64,000 nt of DNA, from contig NZ_JAPEOB010000001.1 in the NCBI RefSeq assembly GCF_026341775.1, positions 2,046,001 to 2,110,000 of the forward strand, written 5' to 3'. The notes beneath the pieces were generated by a model. It had not been told where the DNA came from and searched no databases. It worked only from the letters and a program-made list of their open reading frames with translations. The translations under genes were made by a program, and so were the position numbers. Origin of the DNA: Streptomyces sp. NBC_00654. GTDB lineage: Bacteria > Actinomycetota > Actinomycetes > Streptomycetales > Streptomycetaceae. Shown here piece after piece: positions 9,267 through 18,688 of the stretch; within the stretch, counting starts at the first letter, position 1; each line of letters begins with the position of its first letter.

Positions 9267-11852
9267 GTGGCCAGAATCACCCTGCCCGAGCTCGAACGGC
9301 ACCTGTATTCGGCCGCCGACATCCTGCGTGGTCGGATGGACGCCTCCGAGTACCGGGACTACATCTTCGGGATGCTCTTCCTCAAGCGCGCCTCGGACGA
9401 GTTCCAGCCCGAGTGGGACCGCGTGTACCGGGAGGCCCTGGACCGGACGAAGGACGAGACGAAGGCGCTGAAGCGGGCCAACGACCCGGACTCGTACACC
9501 CAGGTCTTCTACGTACCGCCCCGGGCGCGCTGGTGGAAGGGACCCCACCGCGACCTGGAGGCCCCGAACAATTCCGCGCCCGGTATCCAGACCCTCACCA
9601 GCCAGGTCGGCGAGCGGCTCGACCAGGCGATGGTGGCGCTCAGTGAGGGCAACGAGCGTCTCGCCGGTGTGACCACGCACATCAGCTTCAACGAGGTCGT
9701 CGGCACGAAGCCCCGTTTCACCGACGCCGAACTGTCCCAGCTGATCCGCCACTTCACGCTCTACCGGCTGCGCAACGAGGACTTCGAGTTCCCCGACATG
9801 CTGGGCGCGGCCTACGAGTTCCTGCTGGGGGAGTTCGCCGACTCGGCCGGGCAGAAGGGCGGGGAGTTCTACACCCCGCGTGCTGTCGTACGCATGATGG
9901 TCCGGCTCGTCGACCCGAAGGCCCGGGAGTCCGTCTACGACCCGTGCGCCGGCTCCGGCGGCATGCTGATCGCGGCCCGCGAGCATGTGGAGGAGCATGG
10001 TGAGGACCCGACGCATCTCTCGGTCAACGGCCAGGACAAGAACGGCCCCTCCTGGTCCATGGCCAGCATGAATATGGTGCTGCACGGCATCCGGGAGTTC
10101 GACCTCCAGCACGGTGACACCCTCACCGAACCGCTGCACTTCCAGCCGGGCACCACGCGACTGCGCCGGTTCACCAAGGTCCTCTCCAACCCGCCGTTCT
10201 CCCTGAACTACGACGCCTCCCTGGTCAGGAAGGCCGATGAGGACCACGGGAAGCGGATGAAGCACTGGGCGCCGGAGGGCGGCAAGAAGGCCGACCTCAT
10301 GTTCGTCCAGCACATGGTGGCCGTGCTGGAGGAGGAGGGCGTGGCGGCGATCGTCATGCCGCACGGGGTGCTGTTCCGGGGCGGCAAGGAACGTGACATC
10401 CGCGAGCAGCTCCTCAAGGACGACTGCATCGACGCGGTCATCGGCCTCGGCCCGAACCTGTTCTACGGGACGGGCATCCCGGCCTGCGTGCTGGTGCTCC
10501 GCCGCCCGCACCGCAAACACGAGGACCGGACGGGCAAGGTCCTGTTCATCAACGCCGACCGGGACTTCACGGTGGGCCGGAACCAGAACGAACTCCGCCC
10601 GGAGCACGTCGAGAAGATCGTCACCACGTACCAGCAGTGGCGCCAGATCCCCCGGTACTCGCGTGCGGTCGAGGTCGAGGACCTGCGGGCTGCCGAGGCC
10701 AACCTCAACATCCGCCGTTGGGTGGACAACTCGCCGCCCGCCGAACCCCAGGACGTACGAGCGCACCTGTACGGCGGCGTACCGGTGACCGAGGTCGCGG
10801 ACCGGGCCGAGCTGTTCCGCTCGTTCGGCGTGGACGCGACGGAGCTGTTCGCCGTACGGGACACCGACCCGGACTACTACGACTTCATGCCGGAGGGCCC
10901 CGACGCGACGGCGGCCCGCATCCCGTGGCTGGCGGAGAAGAAGAAGTCGGAGCTGGACGAGGTGTACGGCGCGTGGTGGAAGGCCCACGCACCGCTCTTC
11001 GCGGGGCTGGCGGCCGACCGTGAGCTGATGAAGCTGCGGAGTGGGCTGCTGGACTCGTTCAAGCGGGACATCGGCGCCGTCGGTGTGATCGACGAGTTCA
11101 CCACGGCCGGCATCATCGCGGACTGGTGGGCCACCAACCGCTACGACATGAAGGCGCTGGCGGCAGGCGGGTTCGAGCGGGTGCTGACCGGCTGGGTCGA
11201 CTCGGTCGAGGCGATCGTCGAGCCCGTGATCCCAGACGACGACACCACTACCCGTAAGACAACGGTCACGGCCGCTGACCGCCGCCGCGCCATGGACCAG
11301 CCGGTCGTACGCGTACTGATTCCGGAGTTCCTGGACGCGGTAGCGGCGGCGGATAAGGCAGTCACCGAGGCCGACGTGGCGCACAAGACGGCTCTGGAAG
11401 CGCTGGCCGAGGCGGAGGGGCCGGAGGCGGCGGACGGGGACGCGGAGGCGGCTGCGGAGGGCGCGGAGCCGGAGGAGGACGCCGCTCCGGTGGCCTCTGC
11501 GGAGGAGATTACCGTGCTGGCCAGTGATGTCGCGGCGGGCAAGAAGGCTCTGGCGGCTGCCAGGAAGAAGCGGAAGGGCCTGGACGAGGTGTTCCTGCCC
11601 CAGTTGAGGGCCGCGCGGGACGTGGTGAAGGACGCGGAGGAGGGCGGCCCGGAGCGGGTGGTGCTGGAGGTCCTGGACGCGGACCTGTCCGGTCGCCTGG
11701 ACTCGGCGACGGCCGCACGACGGCGCGAGTTGGTAGCGGCGTTCCGGAACTGGGTGGAGAAGTATGCGGTGTCGCTGACGGACCTGGAGGCGGAGAGCGA
11801 CGGGGCTGCGGACGAGCTGGGGAAGTGGCTGGAGGAGTTGGGTTATGTCTGA
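9267..11852 (+). CDS. hsdM: Type I restriction-modification methyltransferase subunit HsdM
   Basis: 861 aa, GTG 9267 with AAGGAA upstream. N-terminal HsdM_N helix bundle ([19 protein letters not shown]), then N6-adenine methylase: motif [10 protein letters not shown] near residue 225 and motif IV NPPF near 310. It would form M2S complexes with HsdS that methylate adenine, and R2M2S2 with HsdR for cutting. It is longer than the usual 500-550 aa: the last 300 residues hold an uncharacterised segment ([18 protein letters not shown]) and an Ala/Glu-rich stretch that looks like coiled coil. It overlaps hsdS by 8 bases. Confidence 0.95.
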   Translation: MARITLPELERHLYSAADILRGRMDASEYRDYIFGMLFLKRASDEFQPEWDRVYREALDRTKDETKALKRANDPDSYTQVFYVPPRARWWKGPHRDLEAPNNSAPGIQTLTSQVGERLDQAMVALSEGNERLAGVTTHISFNEVVGTKPRFTDAELSQLIRHFTLYRLRNEDFEFPDMLGAAYEFLLGEFADSAGQKGGEFYTPRAVVRMMVRLVDPKARESVYDPCAGSGGMLIAAREHVEEHGEDPTHLSVNGQDKNGPSWSMASMNMVLHGIREFDLQHGDTLTEPLHFQPGTTRLRRFTKVLSNPPFSLNYDASLVRKADEDHGKRMKHWAPEGGKKADLMFVQHMVAVLEEEGVAAIVMPHGVLFRGGKERDIREQLLKDDCIDAVIGLGPNLFYGTGIPACVLVLRRPHRKHEDRTGKVLFINADRDFTVGRNQNELRPEHVEKIVTTYQQWRQIPRYSRAVEVEDLRAAEANLNIRRWVDNSPPAEPQDVRAHLYGGVPVTEVADRAELFRSFGVDATELFAVRDTDPDYYDFMPEGPDATAARIPWLAEKKKSELDEVYGAWWKAHAPLFAGLAADRELMKLRSGLLDSFKRDIGAVGVIDEFTTAGIIADWWATNRYDMKALAAGGFERVLTGWVDSVEAIVEPVIPDDDTTTRKTTVTAADRRRAMDQPVVRVLIPEFLDAVAAADKAVTEADVAHKTALEALAEAEGPEAADGDAEAAAEGAEPEEDAAPVASAEEITVLASDVAAGKKALAAARKKRKGLDEVFLPQLRAARDVVKDAEEGGPERVVLEVLDADLSGRLDSATAARRRELVAAFRNWVEKYAVSLTDLEAESDGAADELGKWLEELGYV

Positions 11853-13041
11853 CCGCGCGAGTGATCGCGTCGACTGCCTGGTGCTGGACCACTATCTCCG
11901 CGATATCGACACTGGGAAGAGCCCGACAGCGGAGAACACACCGGCTGGAGACGGGGAATGGGGGGTGCTGAAGGTCAGCGCTGTCCAGGAGGGCTGGTTC
12001 CAGTCACATGAGAACAAGGTGATCCGAGACGCGGCACACATTCACCCCCGCTTTGAAGTACGTCCGGGTGACCTCCTCATGACCAGGGCGAACACCGAGG
12101 ATCTGGTCGGACTGGCCTGTATCGCTGCAACGCCGTCGCCACGACTCATGCTGAGTGACAAGACACTTCGGCTGGTAGTCGATGAGGAGGTTGCCGACCC
12201 AGCGTTTGTCGCCCTCGCTCTGCTGCGCCCGTCCGCGAGAGGGCAAGTCCGGGCAATGGCTACGGGCACCAGCGCTGGAATGAAGAACATCAGCCAGCGA
12301 CAGATCCGCAATTTGAAGGTACCGCGTGCATCCCTGGAGGAGCAACGCCGGATCGTCGCCGTGCACGCCGCCTTCGAGCGGCGGATCGGTGGGCTGGAGC
12401 GGGAACTAGACAAGCTCGATCATCTCCGGCGTGGCCTGCGAGATGGAGTCGTATCAGGGCCGCTGACGCGGCTCGGGGAGGTGCTTGCCGAGAAGCCCAA
12501 GAATGGATACTCCCCATCCGAAGTACGTGAGTGGACCGGCCTACTGGCTCTTGGCCTGGGGTGTCTCACCAGCGAGGGCTTTGTTCCCAAGCAGTTGAAA
12601 CGAATTCCAGACAGCCCCATGGCTCACAGATTTAGGTTGGTGGACGGCGACCTGCTCATGAGCCGGGCAAACACCCGTGAACTCGTGGGGTTGGCCGGTC
12701 GCTACCAGGATGTCGGGCAGTCTTGCATCTACCCAGACCTCATGATGAGGCTGCGCCCGGACGAGCAGCGCTGCCTCTCCGCATATCTGGAAATGGCTTT
12801 GGCTTCTAGCTCTGTTCGCGCAGCCGTCCAGGCCGAGGCCCGAGGAACCAGTGAGAGCATGGTGAAGATCAGCGCGGGTGTGGTCGAAGCGCTGAGCATC
12901 CCGCTACCGAGCTTGGAGAGGCAACGCGAAGCCGTCGAGGCGGCTGAGTTGCTCGACAGTCGAATCGTCAAACAACAAGCGGTGGTTGCCAAGCTACGCA
13001 CCGTCCAGCGGGGGGTTTGCGAGGACCTACTCAGGGGGTAG
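11845..13041 (+). CDS. hsdS: Type I restriction-modification specificity subunit HsdS
   Basis: 398 aa starting inside the end of hsdM. Two target-recognition halves are visible, each with a GDLLM(T/S)RANT motif ([17 protein letters not shown] and [17 protein letters not shown]) and each ending in a coiled-coil conserved region ([19 protein letters not shown] and [16 protein letters not shown]). Each half reads one side of a bipartite DNA target; the target itself cannot be predicted by eye. Base composition is visibly lower in GC than hsdM, as expected for exchanged recognition domains. Confidence 0.93.
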   Translation: MSDRASDRVDCLVLDHYLRDIDTGKSPTAENTPAGDGEWGVLKVSAVQEGWFQSHENKVIRDAAHIHPRFEVRPGDLLMTRANTEDLVGLACIAATPSPRLMLSDKTLRLVVDEEVADPAFVALALLRPSARGQVRAMATGTSAGMKNISQRQIRNLKVPRASLEEQRRIVAVHAAFERRIGGLERELDKLDHLRRGLRDGVVSGPLTRLGEVLAEKPKNGYSPSEVREWTGLLALGLGCLTSEGFVPKQLKRIPDSPMAHRFRLVDGDLLMSRANTRELVGLAGRYQDVGQSCIYPDLMMRLRPDEQRCLSAYLEMALASSSVRAAVQAEARGTSESMVKISAGVVEALSIPLPSLERQREAVEAAELLDSRIVKQQAVVAKLRTVQRGVCEDLLRG

Positions 13042-13069
13042 GAGTGCGACCCTGAATCGGCGTCTCCAG

Positions 13070-13273
13070 TCAGCTGAGGTCAGGTTGTCCGGCCTTGATT
13101 CCGACGATAAGTGCGCGCAGTGCAGCTCGGTTTGTCGACAGGATGACAGCTGGGCTGTCGCTCTCTCGGAGCGCGATGGCGCTGACGCTGTATGCGGCGA
13201 CCTCGACACAGGCGTTGCCCGAAGCCTCCGAGAACGAGGACTTGGTCCAGTTCAACTCGGGTGATTCGGGCAA
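13070..13273 (-). CDS. DUF397 domain protein
   Basis: 67 aa on the minus strand with a TTG start at 13273. The start is well supported: AGGAGGAG lies 6 bases before it and overlaps the stop of the upstream XRE gene, so translation is coupled. The sequence (LNWTKSSFSEASGNACVEVA then VILSTNRAALRALI) is a complete DUF397 domain. DUF397 proteins regularly follow XRE/DUF5753 regulators in Streptomyces, and the pairs have been compared with toxin-antitoxin or Scr1-type signalling units. Biochemical role not established. Confidence 0.88.
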   Translation of the reverse strand: MPESPELNWTKSSFSEASGNACVEVAAYSVSAIALRESDSPAVILSTNRAALRALIVGIKAGQPDLS

Positions 13274-13285
13274 GTGAGTCTCCTC

Positions 13286-14137
13286 CTACAGTCCACCGGC
13301 GATCTCCAGGATGAGATCCCTGGACTCACTCGGATTCAACGCCACCTGTTCGACCAAGTCCAGTCGACGGCGGAAGTTGGCCAGCTGCGTTGGCGAGTCT
13401 ATGAAGACAGCGCCGATTGGAGAGTCCACCTCTACGGTGTCCAGGTGGTGGCTGGCGGCGGATACGTACATCAGGGTGTCTCCGGCCATGGGGAAACCTT
13501 CGGCTGTGAAGGGGATCACCAGTAGTTTGACGTTCGGGCGCTCACTTTCCTCCATGAGGTGCGCCAGCTGCGCCTTGGCTACTCGGCGGCCCCCGATCCG
13601 GAGCCGAAGCGCCGCTTCATGCACCAGGCCCAGGTAGGGAACCCCATGTGCCTTCGTGACCACGTTGTGTCGCGCTAGCCGATGCGCCACCCGCAGCTCG
13701 ATCTCAAGGCGAGGCAGCGGCGGCACGAAGAGGTCGAAGAGGGCGCGTGCGTGCTCCTCCGTCTGGAAGAGCCCAGGGATGTGGGCTGTCTGTAGGGTTC
13801 GCAGGCCAGTTGCGTGATGTTCGAGTTCTGCCACGTCCAGAAAGTCCGGCGGGATTTTTCCCCGGTATTCGTCCCACCAGCCTCGCGGTCTCCCTCCGGT
13901 CATGGCTGCGAGGGCATCGATGAGTTCAAGATCGTCGCACTCGTAGATGCTGGCCAGGCGCCGCAGGCGTTCGTTGCTGATACCGAATCGTCCCGACTCG
14001 ATGTTGGAAATCATCGTTCGGTCCGTGCCGAGCCGCTCGGCTGCTGCGGGTGCCGACATGCCGACTGCATCGCGCAGCCGGCGTAGCTCGGCCCCGAAAC
14101 GGCGCTGGCGAATCGTGGGGGAATGGCGTGGTGCCAT
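13286..14137 (-). CDS. XRE-family regulator with C-terminal DUF5753 domain
   Basis: 283 aa; ATG at 14137 with AAGGAG 7 bases upstream. Residues about 15-75 are an XRE helix-turn-helix (LRRLRDAVGMSAPAAAERLG then ISNIESGRFG); from about 100 the DUF5753 domain follows (LRTLQTAHIPGLFQTEEHA, then SPIGAVFIDSP near the end). It is the first gene of a two-gene unit with DUF397, lying between hsdS and hsdR and transcribed against them. This placement suggests control of restriction or of the adjacent HATPase gene, but such trios also occur away from restriction genes. Confidence 0.9.
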   Translation of the reverse strand: MAPRHSPTIRQRRFGAELRRLRDAVGMSAPAAAERLGTDRTMISNIESGRFGISNERLRRLASIYECDDLELIDALAAMTGGRPRGWWDEYRGKIPPDFLDVAELEHHATGLRTLQTAHIPGLFQTEEHARALFDLFVPPLPRLEIELRVAHRLARHNVVTKAHGVPYLGLVHEAALRLRIGGRRVAKAQLAHLMEESERPNVKLLVIPFTAEGFPMAGDTLMYVSAASHHLDTVEVDSPIGAVFIDSPTQLANFRRRLDLVEQVALNPSESRDLILEIAGGL

Positions 14138-14208
14138 GGATCAACTCCTTGCTCGCGCGCACATCTTGCCGACCTTGGAGGTAGAGGGTCCAGCAGAATC
14201 TTAGTTAT

Positions 14209-14240
14209 TACCCGTTTTGGTGAATCCAGTAGCACGGGTA
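14209..14240. promoter_or_regulatory. Candidate operator: inverted repeat TACCCGT-N18-ACGGGTA
   Basis: Two exact 7-base inverted half-sites 25 bases apart centre to centre, in the AT-rich part of the XRE/HATPase divergent region. Likely target is the adjacent XRE/DUF5753 protein; no binding data. Confidence 0.4.
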
Positions 14241-14413
14241 GTACTCATGGCTTAGGTTGTGACCTGTGCCACTCAGGCGGCTGTCGTCGTCGACGGAAGC
14301 GCACCGATCCACCCTGCCCACCCGGGAGAGCAGGCCCCGCACCGGCATTGCCACCGTCGCTCGCGGCACAACCGCCCCCAACAACCGCAACCACACCTGG
14401 CGCACGCCCACTT

Positions 14414-14435
14414 CACCCACCCACCCACCCACCCA
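14414..14435 (+). repeat. CCCA tetranucleotide repeat (about five units)
   Basis: A run of CACCCACCCA type repeats ends 15 bases before the Shine-Dalgarno of the HATPase gene. Slippage here would change leader length only, not the reading frame. Confidence 0.7.
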
Positions 14436-14460
14436 CTCGCACGCACCCCAGGAGGTGCCC

Positions 14461-14949
14461 GTGAGGACCGAGCCCACCCCCTACGCCCCGCGAGCCCCGT
14501 ACGACGACACCCCGTACGTACTCCACCCCACTCCCATCCCCTTCGCCGACCCCTGGTGCTACGAACTCGTCTTCCCCCGCGATCCGCGCGGCCCGCGCAT
14601 CGCCCGTACCACCCTCCGGGCCGTTCTCGGGGCGCACGAGCTGGTCGAACTCAGCTACCGCGCCGAGCTGTTGACCTCCGAGCTGACCACCAACTCCGTG
14701 CGGTACGCCCAGGGCCCCGCCGGTGTACGGCTCCAGTGGCGGCACCCCGTGCTCAGGATCAGCGTCTGGGATCTCAGCCCGGACCTGCCCAGGCCCTACA
14801 CGCCACCCGCCGGGCCGGACGCGGAAGCCGGCCGGGGCATGGCCATCCTCGAACTCGTCGCCGACCGATGGGGCGGATGTGCCATAGGGGAAGGGGAGTT
14901 GGGCTCGGGCGGCAAGACCATCTGGTTCGAGCTGGCGCTCACCAGCTGA
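14461..14949 (+). CDS. ATP-binding protein, anti-sigma-factor-like HATPase (HATPase_c_2)
   Basis: 162 aa from GTG 14461, chosen because GGAGG lies 5 bases upstream; the longer open frame from 14266 runs through the repeat region. The N box (ELLTSELTTNSVRYA) and G1 box (GRGMAILELVADRWG) identify a GHKL ATPase of the RsbW/SpoIIAB-like type common in Streptomyces. Such proteins often pair with XRE/DUF5753 and DUF397 genes, as here. Partner sigma or anti-anti-sigma factors are not in the window. Confidence 0.87.
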   Translation: MRTEPTPYAPRAPYDDTPYVLHPTPIPFADPWCYELVFPRDPRGPRIARTTLRAVLGAHELVELSYRAELLTSELTTNSVRYAQGPAGVRLQWRHPVLRISVWDLSPDLPRPYTPPAGPDAEAGRGMAILELVADRWGGCAIGEGELGSGGKTIWFELALTS

Positions 14950-14984
14950 CCCCTGCCCCCCGCTCGGCCGCCCCGCCCTCCGCC

Positions 14985-15013
14985 CTGGCCGATCCGGTGC
15001 CCGCCGGTAGAGT
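14985..15013 (+). promoter_or_regulatory. Possible hsdR promoter
   Basis: CTGGCC (14985-14990) and TAGAGT (15008-15013) are 17 bases apart, 63 bases before the hsdR ATG. A small hairpin (CACCC ATAC GGGTG, 15022-15035) follows. This would give hsdR its own promoter apart from hsdM/hsdS. Confidence 0.35.
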
Positions 15014-15076
15014 TCTGCGTACACCCATACGGGTGCGGGTGGGACGTACGGTGACGGGCGCGCGGGGAGACCAGGC

Positions 15077-18000
15077 ATGGGGCAGCCGGAGTACGACAAG
15101 ACCGAGAAGCCGCTGACCGGGCAGCTGACCGCCATGGGGTGGACGCACCTCGAAGGCGGCCCACCGCGCGGCACGGTCACCGAGCCGGGCTCTTCCGGGC
15201 GGACGAGCTTCGAGCAGGTCGTCTACGCACAACGGTTCCGGGACGCGGTGGCCCGGATCAACCCCGGCCCCCATGGAAAGACCTGGCTCTCCGACGCCCA
15301 GCTAGATCACCTCCTCGCCCGGGTCCAGGGCACGGCGCCGGGATTCGGAAGCCCGGGAAGAGGCGTCGCGGGCAACCTGGACGTGACCGACCTTCTGCGC
15401 AAGGGGATCCCCTCCCGGACCGTCCCCGGCTGGTCCAAGGGCAAGCCCGAACACATCAAACTCGTCGACTGGGACGGTGAGTTCGAGAACGGCAATGACT
15501 TCCTCGCCGTCTCGCAGTTCCGGGTGGAACGCAAGAATGCCGCACCCGTCGTCCCGGACATCGTCCTGTTCGTCAACGGTCTGCCCTGGGTCGTCATCGA
15601 GTGCAAGGCCCCCCTGGTGTCCGCCCGGAAGGAACAGCGCGCGGCGCTGGACGCGGCCGTCGAGCAGGTCATCGGCTATGCCGGCGTGGACGCGCCGGCG
15701 GCCGTCGCGGAGTTCGTGCGCTTCGCCCAGGTGCTGATCGGAACGGACCGGGACCACGCCGAGCTCGGCACCGTCACCGCCGACTCGCTGCGCTTCGCGC
15801 CCTGGCGGACCACCCTGCCCGCCACCGAGGAGCAGGTGCGCGAGGAGACCGGCAGGAGCATCGGCACCGCGCTGAGCGACCAGGACATCCTGGTGGCCGG
15901 TGTGCTGAGACCAGCACATCTGCTGTCCCTGGTCCGGGACTTCACCACCCAGGCCGGGAGCGGCCAGCGTACCGTCAAGATCATTGGCCGCTACCCGCAG
16001 TTCAAGGCCGTGCACAAACTGGCCCAGCGCCTGCTGGAACGGCGCAGGAAGATCGACGCCGGTGAGCCGGTCGACCAGCGGGGCGGAGTCGTCTGGCACA
16101 CCCAGGGCTCCGGGAAGAGCCTCACCATGGCCTTCCTCGTACGCCATCTCCGCAGTACACCCGCTCTCAGGGAACACAAGGTCGTCGTGGTGACGGACCG
16201 GCTCGACCTGGAGAAGCAGATCCGGGGGAGCCTCGCCGCGAGCAACCAGAAGATCTACCGGGCCTCCAGCGTGGCGCAGGCGCGCGGCTACCTCGCGGTG
16301 CCCGTGCCCGACCTCGTACTCGTCACCCTGCAGAAGGCGCGCAGGGACGACTCGGAGTACGACGGCCGCGAGGAGAAACTTCCTGGAGGGGACGACGGCG
16401 AAGGCCATCTGTACAACCGCGTTCAGAACCCGAGCCCGGACATCGTCGTCCTGATCGACGAGGCCCACAGGGGCCAGGACCGGTGGCAGCACGCGCGACT
16501 GCGGGCCATGCTGCCGAACGCCATGATGGTCGGCTTCACCGGAACCCCGATCCTCAGCGACAACCGGAAGACCACCGAAGACATCTTCGGCCCCTTCGCC
16601 GACCTCTACACCCTGCGCGACGCCGAGCGGGACGGTGCCGTGGTTCCGGTGCGTTACGAGGCGTACAGCGTCCCGCTGGAAGTGATCGAAAAGGCGGCGC
16701 TGGACGCCGAGTTCGACGAGAAGGTGCCTGCCGACCCCAAGAAGCGCGAGCGCGTCCTGGAGAAGTTCGCGCGGCGCAAGGAGATCCTCGAAGCTCCCTC
16801 CGTGATCGAGGCGAAGGCCGATTACATGCTGCGGCACTGGGCGCGGAACGCGCTGCCCGACCGCTTCGGCGCCCAGCTCGCTGCTGTTTCCCGGCTTGCG
16901 GCGGTCCGATACAGGGACGCCCTCATCGCGGCACGGAACCGCCTGGTGGAGCAGATCGACGCCCTCGACCCGGAAATCATCCACGATCCGATGGCAGCCT
17001 TCGAGGCCGAAGGGGAGGAACGTGAGCTGCTGGACCTGGTCGCTCACCGGGACCTGCTCAGGTCCATCGAGGCCGCCGTGGTGATCTCCGAGGCCCAGCC
17101 GAACAGTGGGCGCAAGGACCCCGAGGCATGGAAGTGCTGGACCTCGAAGTCCCTGCAGGACGACTACATCGAGCGCTTCCAGAAGGGCATCGGCGACCCG
17201 CTCGCTGCTGCCGAGGACCCCGCGTGGAAAGTGTCCGCCCACGGGACCTCGGCGTCCGGACTGGGCACGCCCGGCGGAACGGGGGAGGTCTGGCACCCGG
17301 ACAGCCGGCAGCCGGATCCTGCGGTGGCCGAGCAGGAGGAACCGGGCGAGGCACCCATGGCCTTCCTGGTCGTGCAGTCGATGCTGCTCACCGGCTTCGA
17401 CGCCCCCGTCGAGCAGGTGCTCTACCTCGACCGGGCGCTGTCCGGCGCGGGGCTGCTCCAAGCCGTCGCCCGCACCAACCGCCCGTACCGGGACAAGCGT
17501 TGGGGCCAGGTCGTCGACTTCATCGGGATCGGCCCGGAACTCGCCCGCTCGCTCGGGGAGTACGACAAGGCGCACCTGCGCGAGCTGTACGGCTACGACA
17601 CGTTCGTCGACCACCTCGACAAGAAGACGTTCACGGGCAATCAGCCGGTCCGGGACCGCCTGCTGCTCCAGGCCGACGCCGCTGCCGACGCCCTGCTCGC
17701 AGATCTGCGTACCCGCGTCGCCGACTTCCTGGAACGGGAGGGGATCACCTCCCTCAAGGCGGAGGAACAGCGGGAGGACCTGTTGGCGGCCCTTGAGGAC
17801 CCCTTGTTGCGCGCCGATTTCGACGAGCTCGCGCGGGACTTCCTCACCGCCCTCAACGCCGTGCTGCCACGACCTGAGGCCTTGAAGTACGAGGCGTTCG
17901 CCGGGCTACTCGGCGAGGTTCAGTACCTGGCACGTCGCCGCTACCTCGACGGGCGTGACGACTTCAGCCCGCGCCGCTACGGTGCCAAGATCAGGCAGCT

Positions 18001-18634
18001 GATGGTACGGCATCTGAACGTGACGAACATCGAGCAGCGAGTGCCTCCCATCGAGCTCACTGCCGCGGATTTCATGGAGCGGGTCAACGCCAACAGCGAC
18101 CCGCGTGCCCGGGTCTCCTACATGACCGGTTCGGTCAAGGTGCGCATCGCGGCGGAGATCGGCTCCGACCGGGCCCGCTACACCCGCTTCAGCCGACGTC
18201 TCGACGAGATCGTGCAGCAGATGCAGGACGACTTCGAGAAGGCCGCCGCCGAGCTCACCCAGCTGGTCGGCGACATGAACACGAACGAGGCCGAGGACAC
18301 CGGTACCGGCAGCGGACTCGACCCGTTGACCGAGCGGCCGGTCCACGGACTGCTCGTACAGGAGTTGGAGGAAGGCGCGCTGACCCCGCCGGGTGCTGAC
18401 CTGATGGCAGCCGCCCGTGCCCTCACCGTGGAGATCGCCGGACATGTGCGCTCACCGGACATCGTGCACCTGGTGGACACCAGGGACCGGGTCCGTAAGC
18501 ATCTTCGTGTCAGTCTGGAGACGCACGTCTCCCTGGACTGGGAGGACACCGGCCCGCTCGCCGGGCTCCTGGTGGAGCTGGCCGTCGAGCGCCGCGACGA
18601 CTTCCTTCGGTACGGGGGACGGACCGAGAGCTGA
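15077..18634 (+). CDS. hsdR: Type I restriction enzyme R subunit HsdR
   Basis: 1185 aa, ATG 15077 with GGGGAGA 6 bases upstream. N-terminal PD-(D/E)xK nuclease: VPDIVLF, then VVIECKAP (E175, K177) and the downstream QxxxY-like AVEQVIGYAG. Superfamily 2 translocase follows: Walker A TQGSGKS near residue 341, DEAH box VLIDEAHRG near 460, motif III FTGTPIL, and motif VI-like QAVARTNRPY. C-terminal helical region binds HsdM. It cleaves unmodified DNA after ATP-driven translocation. Unusually it is separated from hsdM/hsdS by about 2 kb of regulator genes on both strands. Confidence 0.95.
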   Translation: MGQPEYDKTEKPLTGQLTAMGWTHLEGGPPRGTVTEPGSSGRTSFEQVVYAQRFRDAVARINPGPHGKTWLSDAQLDHLLARVQGTAPGFGSPGRGVAGNLDVTDLLRKGIPSRTVPGWSKGKPEHIKLVDWDGEFENGNDFLAVSQFRVERKNAAPVVPDIVLFVNGLPWVVIECKAPLVSARKEQRAALDAAVEQVIGYAGVDAPAAVAEFVRFAQVLIGTDRDHAELGTVTADSLRFAPWRTTLPATEEQVREETGRSIGTALSDQDILVAGVLRPAHLLSLVRDFTTQAGSGQRTVKIIGRYPQFKAVHKLAQRLLERRRKIDAGEPVDQRGGVVWHTQGSGKSLTMAFLVRHLRSTPALREHKVVVVTDRLDLEKQIRGSLAASNQKIYRASSVAQARGYLAVPVPDLVLVTLQKARRDDSEYDGREEKLPGGDDGEGHLYNRVQNPSPDIVVLIDEAHRGQDRWQHARLRAMLPNAMMVGFTGTPILSDNRKTTEDIFGPFADLYTLRDAERDGAVVPVRYEAYSVPLEVIEKAALDAEFDEKVPADPKKRERVLEKFARRKEILEAPSVIEAKADYMLRHWARNALPDRFGAQLAAVSRLAAVRYRDALIAARNRLVEQIDALDPEIIHDPMAAFEAEGEERELLDLVAHRDLLRSIEAAVVISEAQPNSGRKDPEAWKCWTSKSLQDDYIERFQKGIGDPLAAAEDPAWKVSAHGTSASGLGTPGGTGEVWHPDSRQPDPAVAEQEEPGEAPMAFLVVQSMLLTGFDAPVEQVLYLDRALSGAGLLQAVARTNRPYRDKRWGQVVDFIGIGPELARSLGEYDKAHLRELYGYDTFVDHLDKKTFTGNQPVRDRLLLQADAAADALLADLRTRVADFLEREGITSLKAEEQREDLLAALEDPLLRADFDELARDFLTALNAVLPRPEALKYEAFAGLLGEVQYLARRRYLDGRDDFSPRRYGAKIRQLMVRHLNVTNIEQRVPPIELTAADFMERVNANSDPRARVSYMTGSVKVRIAAEIGSDRARYTRFSRRLDEIVQQMQDDFEKAAAELTQLVGDMNTNEAEDTGTGSGLDPLTERPVHGLLVQELEEGALTPPGADLMAAARALTVEIAGHVRSPDIVHLVDTRDRVRKHLRVSLETHVSLDWEDTGPLAGLLVELAVERRDDFLRYGGRTES

Positions 18635-18688
18635 ACAGCGGGTGGGGCGGGCCCGGGGAGCGCCGGGCCCGGGTGGTAGGAATGCCCG

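Larger units (their letters stand above)
14138..14460. promoter_or_regulatory. Divergent intergenic region between the XRE gene and the HATPase gene
   Basis: 323 bases with promoters expected on both strands. The XRE-proximal half is comparatively AT-rich (14195-14260). It holds an inverted repeat, TACCCGT (14209-14215) and ACGGGTA (14234-14240), separated by 18 bases, a plausible regulator site. The HATPase-proximal half is C-rich with a CCCA tetranucleotide run at 14414-14435 just before GGAGG at 14451. No small gene was recognised. Confidence 0.5.

Noticed and set aside
14259..15116. 285-aa plus-strand frame over the regulator region
   Set aside because: Shadow of the HATPase gene in another frame; no motif and Arg/Pro-rich.
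15302..17614. 770-aa minus-strand frame inside hsdR
   Set aside because: Antisense shadow of HsdR.
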